From: Planctomycetota bacterium
GTDB taxonomy: Bacteria; Planctomycetota; Phycisphaerae; Tepidisphaerales; Tepidisphaeraceae
Reading direction: 5' to 3'
NCBI GenBank assembly: GCA_023417885.1
Contig: JAEZED010000176.1
Location: forward strand, 1 to 7,276
DNA length: 7,276 bases
Made by a program: the position numbers and the translations under genes. This document shows, one piece after another, positions 1 to 5,285 of this stretch. Within the stretch, counting starts at the first letter, position 1; the number at the start of each line of letters is the position of its first letter. Under the pieces are notes generated by a model. The model was not told the origin of the DNA. It saw only the letters and a list, made by a program, of their open reading frames with translations, and did not search any database.

Positions 1-7
1 TGGCCGT

Positions 8-13
8 CCTCCT
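8..13 (-). promoter_or_regulatory. Shine-Dalgarno sequence for a gene beyond the left edge
   Basis: The minus strand reads AGGAGG here, a perfect anti-16S match, followed by seven bases (ACGGCCA) to the window edge. That is normal spacing for a start codon immediately outside the window. It lies 46 bp beyond the permease stop codon on the same strand, so a third gene of the importer unit is likely. In ribose-type operons the periplasmic binding protein often follows the permease, but the identity here is a guess. Confidence 0.55.
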
Positions 14-40
14 GCGGGGCCCCGCGCCCCCGCGCCCCCC
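14..40 (-). other. G-run cluster and GC palindrome between permease gene and presumed next gene
   Basis: On the minus strand this stretch carries G-runs of six, five and four bases separated by CGC, ending in the 12-bp palindrome GCGGGGCCCCGC (14-25). It sits between the permease stop and the AGGAGG site. It could fold as a hairpin or a G-rich structure and affect translation of the next gene. There is no T-tract, so a classical intrinsic terminator is not supported. Confidence 0.35.
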
Positions 41-58
41 ACGGGCCACTCTAGCAGA

Positions 59-1123
59 TCACGCCTTCTTCTGTATCAGCACCGCAAGGACGATCACCAT
101 CCCCTTCACGAGTCCCTGCAGGCTCGAGTCGATCTTCAGCATCACCATCATGTTCGGTATGACCCCCATGATCAGCACGCCGAACACCGTCCCGGCGATC
201 GTCCCCCGTCCGCCCGACAGGCGCGTCCCGCCCACAACGACGGCGGCGATCGCGTCGAGCTCGAGCATCATTCCCGTCCCGCCGCTGCTGACGCTGTTCA
301 TCCGGCTGGACGCCATGATCGTCGCCAGCCCCACCAGCGCGCCCATCAGGGCGTAGACGAGCGTCTTGATCGTGCGCACGGGCACCGCGCTGTAAAGCGC
401 CGCCCGCTCGTTGGCGCCGATCGCCACCGTGTAACGCCCGAACCGCGTCCGGTTCAGCAGGACCCACCCCAGGATCGCCACCGCCAGGAAGATCAGGATG
501 CTCCAGTTCAGGGTCAGCGGCAGCGGCTTGTCGGCGAAGCGGCCGGCCAGGTTCGTTCCCGGGATCGGGATCCCCGTGTTGCCGAGCCACTGGTAGGCCT
601 GGCCTCCCCGGTAGGGCACCTCGCCGCTCTCGGCCGCCGTCAGCGCGACCGAGCGGAACGCGGCGAACCCGCCCAGCGTCACGATGAACGGCGCGATGCG
701 CCCCAGCGAGACGAGCAGGCCGTTGATGGTGCCCGCCGCGGCGCCGCCGCCGATCATCACCGCGAATGCCAGCGCCACCGCCACCCACTCCGGCGAGCCG
801 CCGCCGGTCGCGCGGTTGGCGGCGAGCAGGCCCAGCACGCCGAGCATGGCGAGCATGGAGCCGACGGATAGATCAATGCCGGCGGAGATGATGACAAAGG
901 TCATCCCGATGGCGACGACCCCGACGTAGCTCTGGGCGTTGAGGATGTTGCGGATGTTCTCCGGCTTCAGAAAGGTCGTGCGCCCGAAGCGATACTGCTC
1001 GATCGCGACGATGCAGATCACCAGCGCCACCAGCGCCAGCATCGGCCAGACCCACGGCGGAACGTCCTGCCACCAGCGGCGGCGGGGCGTCAGGGGAGAG
1101 GCGAGGGGAACGGCTTCGGCCAT
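59..1123 (-). CDS. Sugar-type ABC transporter permease (RbsC/AraH/XylH family)
   Basis: Inner-membrane channel subunit of an ABC importer for a monosaccharide or similar solute; the substrate cannot be read from the sequence. The 354-residue product is strongly hydrophobic, with about eight to ten membrane segments, beginning at about residues 24-41 after a basic RRRWW stretch. Family motifs are in order: ISAGIDLSVGS (79-89), TRFGRYTVAIGAN (226-238) and ELDAIAAVVVGGTRLSGG (288-305), the last being the usual region facing the ATPase. E. coli RbsC is about 320 residues; the extra length lies partly in the soluble N-terminus and in a loop at about 165-205. It lies 61 bp downstream of the ATPase gene on the same strand, so the two are probably co-transcribed. 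The ATG at 1123 was chosen because it gives a normal short cytoplasmic N-terminus. A TTG at 1162, preceded by GGGGGA, would add 13 residues and cannot be excluded. The family call is firm; the start is less so. Confidence 0.93.
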   Translation of the reverse strand: MAEAVPLASPLTPRRRWWQDVPPWVWPMLALVALVICIVAIEQYRFGRTTFLKPENIRNILNAQSYVGVVAIGMTFVIISAGIDLSVGSMLAMLGVLGLLAANRATGGGSPEWVAVALAFAVMIGGGAAAGTINGLLVSLGRIAPFIVTLGGFAAFRSVALTAAESGEVPYRGGQAYQWLGNTGIPIPGTNLAGRFADKPLPLTLNWSILIFLAVAILGWVLLNRTRFGRYTVAIGANERAALYSAVPVRTIKTLVYALMGALVGLATIMASSRMNSVSSGGTGMMLELDAIAAVVVGGTRLSGGRGTIAGTVFGVLIMGVIPNMMVMLKIDSSLQGLVKGMVIVLAVLIQKKA

Positions 1124-1184
1124 AGGGGGCGTTGAGTCTAGCGACCGGCCCGCCGCGTACAACGTCCCCCGCGCCGGCCGGTGA

Positions 1185-2678
1185 TCAGGCGGCGCTGACG
1201 CCGGCGGCGGCGTGCATGATCGCCTCCTCGGTGGCGCTGGCGCCTTCCAGTTCCCCCACGAGGCGGCCGGATCGCATGATGCCGATCCGGTGGCACAGCC
1301 CGATCAGCTCGTTCATCTCGCTGCTGATCACCACGCACGCCATTCCCTCATCCGCGAGGCGCTGGATCACGCGGTAGATCTCCTCCTTCGCCCCGATGTC
1401 CACGCCGCGGGTCGGCTCGTCCAGCAGCAGGACCTTCGGCCGCGCGTCGAGCCACTTGGCCAGCGCCACCTTCTGCTGGTTTCCGCCGGACAGCGTCGAG
1501 ACCGCGTCCTGCACGCGACCATACTTCGTCCGCAGGTTGGTGCCGTGGGCGATCGTCACCTCGCGCTCCGCCTTCCGGTCGATGAACGGGTGGCAATACT
1601 GCCTCAGCGTCGCCATCGTCGTGTTGGCGGCGATGCTCATCTCCAGCGTCAGCCCCGCCGCCTTGCGATCCTCGCTGACATAGGCGATCCCCGCGCGCTT
1701 CGCGTCGCCGACGTGCCGGATGCGCACCGGCTCGCCCGCCACGCGGACCGTCCCGCTGGACGGATGACGGAGACCGACGATCGCCTCGGCCAGCTCGGTG
1801 CGCCCGGCGCCGATGAGGCCCGCAAGGCCGAAGATCTCCCCGGCCCGCACCGCGAAGCTGACGTCGTGCACGAGGCCCGGCACCGACAACCCCTGGACTT
1901 CGAGGCGAAGCTCCTGTCCGTGCGGGTGGCGCGGAGGGAAATGATCCTTCATCTCGCGGCCGACCATCAGTGAAGCCAGCTTCGATTCGTCCACCCCCTC
2001 GCGCCGCGCGCCCTCGAGCGTCGTCACGTGCCGGCCGTCGCGCAGCACCGTGATCCGGTCGCACAGGTCCAGCACTTCCGGCAGGCGGTGGGACACGTAG
2101 AGGATCGTCTTCCCCTCGGCGCGGAGCCGGCGGATCAGGGCAAAGAGCTTCTGCGACTCGCGTTCCCCGAGCACGGCCGTCGGCTCGTCCATGATCAGGA
2201 CGCGCGCCTCCTGCCCGACCGCCTTGGCGATCTCCACCATCTGCTGCTGCGCGACGGATAATCGCCCAAGACGGGTATTGGGATCGGCCTCGCTTCCCAC
2301 GGTCGTCAGCAGCTCCTGCGCCCGGCGGCGCATGCCACGGCGATCGAGCAGGACGCGTCCGGGGAACCGGCCGAGGAACAGGTTCTCGGCGACACTCAGG
2401 TCGTCCACGAGGTTCAGTTCCTGGTGGATCATCCCGACGCCGCGGCGGATGGCGTCGGCGGCGCCTGCGAGCCGGACGGGCTCGCCCTCGATGAGGAGGC
2501 GTCCCTGGGTGGGCTGCTGGAGGCCGGCGAGCACCTTCATGAAGGTGCTCTTGCCCGCGCCGTTCTCCCCGATGACGCCGTGCACCTCGCCCGGGGCCAG
2601 CGCCAGCGACACGTCGTCCAGCGCGCGCACGGCGGGAAACTCGACCGTAAGGTGTTCGACGGCGATGGGCGGCTGCAT
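1185..2678 (-). CDS. Sugar-type ABC transporter ATP-binding protein, two fused nucleotide-binding domains (RbsA/MglA/XylG family)
   Basis: Cytoplasmic ATPase that powers the neighbouring permease. The 497 residues match the usual length for this duplicated family. Domain 1 has Walker A GENGAGKST (37-45), Q-loop Gln86, signature LSVAQQQMVEIAKA (140-153), Walker B LIMDEPT (161-167) with catalytic Glu165, and switch His197. Domain 2 has a degenerate Walker A, GLIGAGRTE (287-295), with Arg293 in place of Lys. It keeps signature LSGGNQQ (396-402) and Walker B LLLDEPT (417-423), while the switch His is replaced in SSEMNE (452-457). YVSEDRK (333-339) is also typical. This good-site/poor-site pattern is known for RbsA-type proteins, so domain 2 probably hydrolyses ATP poorly or not at all; this is not damage. 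It is the first gene of the minus-strand unit. No Shine-Dalgarno sequence precedes the ATG; an out-of-frame ATG lies 14 bp upstream. Substrate is unknown. Confidence 0.96.
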   Translation of the reverse strand: MQPPIAVEHLTVEFPAVRALDDVSLALAPGEVHGVIGENGAGKSTFMKVLAGLQQPTQGRLLIEGEPVRLAGAADAIRRGVGMIHQELNLVDDLSVAENLFLGRFPGRVLLDRRGMRRRAQELLTTVGSEADPNTRLGRLSVAQQQMVEIAKAVGQEARVLIMDEPTAVLGERESQKLFALIRRLRAEGKTILYVSHRLPEVLDLCDRITVLRDGRHVTTLEGARREGVDESKLASLMVGREMKDHFPPRHPHGQELRLEVQGLSVPGLVHDVSFAVRAGEIFGLAGLIGAGRTELAEAIVGLRHPSSGTVRVAGEPVRIRHVGDAKRAGIAYVSEDRKAAGLTLEMSIAANTTMATLRQYCHPFIDRKAEREVTIAHGTNLRTKYGRVQDAVSTLSGGNQQKVALAKWLDARPKVLLLDEPTRGVDIGAKEEIYRVIQRLADEGMACVVISSEMNELIGLCHRIGIMRSGRLVGELEGASATEEAIMHAAAGVSAA

Positions 2679-2706
2679 CGGCCGACAACCATCGCGGGCG
2701 GGCGGA

Positions 2707-2741
2707 GCTTGTCAAGCGGGGCAACTGCGGACGTTGCAACG
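2707..2741. repeat. Pair of palindromes, candidate operator
   Basis: Two perfect inverted repeats lie close together: GCTTG-T-CAAGC (2707-2717) and CGTTGCAACG (2732-2741). The second also pairs with an upstream GCAAC (2721-2725), giving GCAAC-N7-GTTGC. The first overlaps the TTGACA box. Placement 30-65 bp upstream of a sugar importer start suits a repressor or activator site. No regulator gene is in the window and no family consensus was recognised. Confidence 0.35.
2710..2715 (-). promoter_or_regulatory. Possible -35 box (TTGACA) of the importer unit
   Basis: The minus strand reads a perfect TTGACA, 31 bp upstream of the ATPase ATG. At 17-bp spacing the -10 position reads ATGGTT, a poor match to TATAAT. 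If real, transcription would start almost at the ATG and give a nearly leaderless message, which would fit the missing Shine-Dalgarno sequence. In DNA this GC-rich a perfect TTGACA is less expected by chance, but one box is weak evidence. Confidence 0.25.
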
Positions 2742-2788
2742 ATGAATCCGCCGCAAGAGATTCGGCCGTGGGGCGTTACACTTGGACA

Positions 2789-2804
2789 GGCCCTTTCATG
2801 GGCC
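2789..2804. repeat. Small hairpin GGCCC-TTTCAT-GGGCC
   Basis: Perfect 5-bp inverted repeat with a six-base loop in the divergent region. Flanking bases CAC (2779-2781) and GTG (2807-2809) can pair further out with an asymmetric internal loop. It has no T-tract on either strand, so it is more likely an operator or a 5'-leader hairpin than a terminator. Function unknown. Confidence 0.25.
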
Positions 2805-2839
2805 CAGTGGTGCGACTTTCTGACGAGGCCAGGGTAAAG

Positions 2840-2853
2840 CAGGCAACGGCCTG
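2840..2853. repeat. Small hairpin CAGGC-AACG-GCCTG
   Basis: Perfect 5-bp stem with a four-base loop, about 120 bp upstream of the chosen start of the outer-membrane protein gene. It could lie in that gene's leader. Short enough to be chance in GC-rich DNA. Confidence 0.2.
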
Positions 2854-2971
2854 TGCGTGTGGCCGGCGGTCAGTCGCAAGATCAGCATGAGACGCGGGTT
2901 GGGCTGCGCCGACTCCTGTGCCCCGAGGCGTCGCCGGCGTTGGTTCAGACCTGAAGCAGATGGTGTCATCG

Positions 2972-5170
2972 ATGAAGCGAACGGATTTCACTTCCCCCAA
3001 GCAGGCGAGGGCATCGACGCCCGCAGCCCCCGCCCGATGGATGCTCGCCGTCGCGACCGCGATGGTCGTGGCGGGCTGTCTTTCTCCCCATCGCGCCCAG
3101 CGCGACGCGGACGAGGCCGCCTACGACATCATCCGCGAGAAGCAGCAGGCGGCCTTAGGGAAGACCGAGCCGTTCACCATCGCCCGCCCGGAGGACGAGC
3201 TGCGCCGCCGGCTCATGCTGGAGCAGAAGCTTCCGGCCGGCGGGGCGGCGAGCTTCGGCCGGCCTTACCTCCCGCCCGTTCCGAAGGAGCCGGAGGGCGT
3301 GAGCGAGAATCTCCCGCTGCCGGAGGGGGCACTGGTGATCCAGCCGGCGCGCCCGCGGACGCCGGACGTATCGCGCGAGACGCTGGCGACGGACATCTTT
3401 CTGGTGGACATCGGGCGCAACCCGGAGTCGGGCGTCATCCAGGGAGCGCGCCTGCCGGACGTGCCCGTACTCGTCGGTCCGCCCGCCCCGGTCTACGAAG
3501 CGCCGCCCCTTTTCCTCACGCTGGTGGATGCGCTGCAGGTCGCTGCCCGGAACAGCCGGAACTACCAGGCGCAGAAGGAGCAGGTCTACCTGGCCGCGCT
3601 CGATCTGGACCTGGAGCGCGACGAGTTCGAGTTCCGTTTCAGCGGGACGCTCGACGCCGAGATCGCCAGTGAGTTGGAGGGGGATGACACGACGGGCGTG
3701 GTGATCTCGCCCGCCTTCGGGGTGGACAAGGTCTTCAAGAGCGGCGCGCGACTCACGACGCGCATCGGGCTGGACCTGGCGCGCCTCCTCTCCGGCGACG
3801 GCGGGGAGTCGCTGGGCACGTTCGCCGACGCCAGCATCACGATCCCGCTCCTGCGCGGCAGCGGGGTAGAGGTGGTGACGGAGGGTCTCCAGCAGGCGGA
3901 GCGGGATGCGATCTACGCGATCTGGGACTTCGAGAGCTTCAAACGGGACTTCGCCGTCACGGTTGTGGGGGAATATTTGGATGTTCTGGGCGATTTAAGG
4001 AGTGTCGAGAACAGCGAGCTGAACTATCGCAGCTCGCAGGAGGCGGCCGAGCGGGCCGCGGCGCTGTACGAGGAAGGGAGACTTCCGGCGATCCAGGTCG
4101 CCCAGGCGACCCAGAACGCGCTTCAGTCACAGGAACGTCTCCTCCTGGCCCGGCAGCAGTACGAGGCCAGCCTCGACAGCTTCAAGGTGCTGCTGGGGCT
4201 CCCGCCCGATGCCAACGTCGAGTTGGATCCGCAGGAGCTCGAAAACCTGATGCCGCTGGCTGAACAGGTGCTGGGCGAAGGGGCGGTTGCCCTTCCGTCG
4301 CTCCAGCGGCGCGATCCGGCGACGCTTCCGGGCACCGGCCCGGCGACCGGGCCGAGCACCGGCCCGCGACCGCTCGACCTCGAACAGGAACTGGATCCAT
4401 CGCCGTCGACCGTCCCGACAACCCAGGAGGAACTCGAAGAACCAACCGACCCTCGAAATCTTCCCGGCGGACTCCTGGGGGAGATTCCCGAGGTTGAGCA
4501 GCCCGGCCGGGGATACCAGGCGGAGCTTGCCCGCGAAGCGATCCTCATTGCCCTGCGAAACCGGCTGGATCTGGCGGTGGCCTACGGCGAGGTGGTCGAT
4601 GCCCAGCGGCAGACGGTGCTCGCCGCCGACGGGCTGAAGGCGGGCCTGGATCTGTCCGCCGGCGCCGCCTGGGGCGGGCAGCGCGGGGCGCTCTCCGGGG
4701 ATCAGCCGGACGTCGGCCTGCGGCTCGGCGACGGGACATACCGGGGCGGGCTCGGCTTCGACCTGCCCTTCGAGCGGACGGGGGAGCGAAACAGCTACCG
4801 GGCGAGCCTGATCAACCTGGATCGAGCGATCCGGGCTGCGCAGGACGCCGAGGACAGCGTGAAGCTGCAAGTGCTGAACGGCCTGCGCGACCTTCGGGTG
4901 ACGGCGGAGGACCTGAGAATCCAGGCGGTTTCGATCCAGGTCGCCCAGCAGCAGGAGGCGGCGGCCCGCCGATTCTTCGAGGAAGGGCGAGGCGAGATTC
5001 GCGACCTGACCGAGGCCCAGGACGACCTGGTCAACGCGAGAAACTCGTTCATCAGCGCCGTCGTGGGTTATCGCGTGGCACAGTTGGAACTCCAGAGGGA
5101 CCTGGGCGTGCTGGAGGTCGAGGCGGACGGCCTGTTCCGCGAGACGCCGCTCCGGGCGACGCAGCCTTAG
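2972..5170 (+). CDS. TolC-family outer-membrane efflux lipoprotein with extended N-terminus and inter-repeat linker
   Basis: Probable outer-membrane exit duct of a tripartite exporter. From the ATG at 2972 the product is 732 residues, against roughly 430-500 for usual TolC-type proteins. Residues 24-35 are hydrophobic and end in the lipobox VAGC with Cys36, so a lipid-anchored mature protein is predicted. Residues 37-180 form a head rich in charged and proline residues, without recognised homology to the TolC fold. Repeat 1 spans about 182-415: helix LTLVDALQVAARNSRNYQAQ, a beta-rich part at 220-295, then long helices ending FKVLLGLPPDANVEL. Residues 416-515 are a Pro/Thr/Glu-rich linker with three TGP units. 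Repeat 2 spans about 517-715, with the family-like EGRGEIRDLTEAQDDLVNAR near the end. No good Shine-Dalgarno sequence is visible. Alternative in-frame starts are GTG 2918 and ATG 2960; 2972 gives the most compact signal peptide. The adaptor gene follows 115 bp downstream. The family is secure; exported substrate is unknown. Confidence 0.9.
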   Translation: MKRTDFTSPKQARASTPAAPARWMLAVATAMVVAGCLSPHRAQRDADEAAYDIIREKQQAALGKTEPFTIARPEDELRRRLMLEQKLPAGGAASFGRPYLPPVPKEPEGVSENLPLPEGALVIQPARPRTPDVSRETLATDIFLVDIGRNPESGVIQGARLPDVPVLVGPPAPVYEAPPLFLTLVDALQVAARNSRNYQAQKEQVYLAALDLDLERDEFEFRFSGTLDAEIASELEGDDTTGVVISPAFGVDKVFKSGARLTTRIGLDLARLLSGDGGESLGTFADASITIPLLRGSGVEVVTEGLQQAERDAIYAIWDFESFKRDFAVTVVGEYLDVLGDLRSVENSELNYRSSQEAAERAAALYEEGRLPAIQVAQATQNALQSQERLLLARQQYEASLDSFKVLLGLPPDANVELDPQELENLMPLAEQVLGEGAVALPSLQRRDPATLPGTGPATGPSTGPRPLDLEQELDPSPSTVPTTQEELEEPTDPRNLPGGLLGEIPEVEQPGRGYQAELAREAILIALRNRLDLAVAYGEVVDAQRQTVLAADGLKAGLDLSAGAAWGGQRGALSGDQPDVGLRLGDGTYRGGLGFDLPFERTGERNSYRASLINLDRAIRAAQDAEDSVKLQVLNGLRDLRVTAEDLRIQAVSIQVAQQQEAAARRFFEEGRGEIRDLTEAQDDLVNARNSFISAVVGYRVAQLELQRDLGVLEVEADGLFRETPLRATQP
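4336..4354 (+). repeat. GC hairpin and tandem 11-mer inside the TolC-like linker
   Basis: CGGCCCGG-CGA-CCGGGCCG is a perfect 8-bp inverted repeat with a three-base loop. It is flanked by two copies of GCACCGGCCCG (4332-4342 and 4356-4366). This DNA encodes the linker's TGP-A-TGP-S-TGP repeat (protein residues 455-465), so the structure may simply be a by-product of a short coding repeat. It is strong enough to fold in the mRNA. Confidence 0.5.
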
Positions 5171-5285
5171 AGCGTTTCAGGACGCCGGACAACGAACCAG
5201 TGGCCCCTCCCGGGCGAACTAGCCGAGCCTGCGACCACCGGCCGATACCAGTGCGAGGCAGGCCAAAGACAGACGGATGGACACC
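5171..5285 (+). other. Gap between the efflux genes
   Basis: This 115-bp non-coding gap shows no T-tract terminator and no clear promoter pair. A weak inverted repeat, GCCTGC (5227-5232) with GCAGGC (5258-5263), has a 25-base loop. GGATGG at 5275-5280 lies five bases before the chosen adaptor ATG and may act as a poor ribosome-binding site. Co-transcription of the two efflux genes is likely but not shown. Confidence 0.4.

Larger units (their letters stand above)
2679..2971. promoter_or_regulatory. Divergent intergenic region between importer and efflux units
   Basis: This 293-bp stretch separates the divergent starts and must hold the promoters of both units unless they are transcribed from elsewhere. 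I see no convincing coding frame. It holds two short palindromes on the importer side (2707-2717 and 2732-2741), two small hairpins on the efflux side (2789-2804 and 2840-2853), and one TTGACA box pointing towards the importer. No good sigma-70 promoter pair could be assigned on the efflux side. The nearest -10-like string is TACACT (2777-2782), without a matching -35. If the efflux gene starts upstream at the GTG at 2918, the non-coding part shrinks to 239 bp. Confidence 0.6.

Noticed and set aside
281..303. Possible defect in ATPase domain 2 (Arg for Walker A Lys, no switch His)
   Set aside because: This degenerate second site is normal for RbsA/MglA/XylG-type duplicated ATPases, so it is not a sign of decay. 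The coordinates here are the protein residues of the region, approximately.
51..788. 245-codon minus-strand ORF overlapping the permease gene in another frame
   Set aside because: The product is Arg/Gly/Asp-rich low-complexity sequence, and the permease frame carries the family motifs.
1212..1973. 253-codon plus-strand ORF within the ATPase gene
   Set aside because: It lies opposite conserved ATPase motifs and has the His/Arg/Asp-rich composition of a shadow frame.
2424..2837. Plus-strand ORF running from the ATPase gene into the divergent region
   Set aside because: Most of it is antisense to the Walker A region of the ATPase, it has no family-like content, and it has no ribosome-binding site.
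2679..2971. Riboswitch or small RNA gene in the divergent region
   Set aside because: Only short 5-bp hairpins are visible, and no known riboswitch core or paired terminator could be recognised by eye.
4127..4870. 247-codon minus-strand ORF inside the TolC-like gene
   Set aside because: It is antisense to the linker and second TolC repeat, with shadow-type composition and no recognisable domain.
5171..5285. Intrinsic terminator between the two efflux genes
   Set aside because: Only a weak 6-bp inverted repeat with a 25-base loop is present, with no T-tract.
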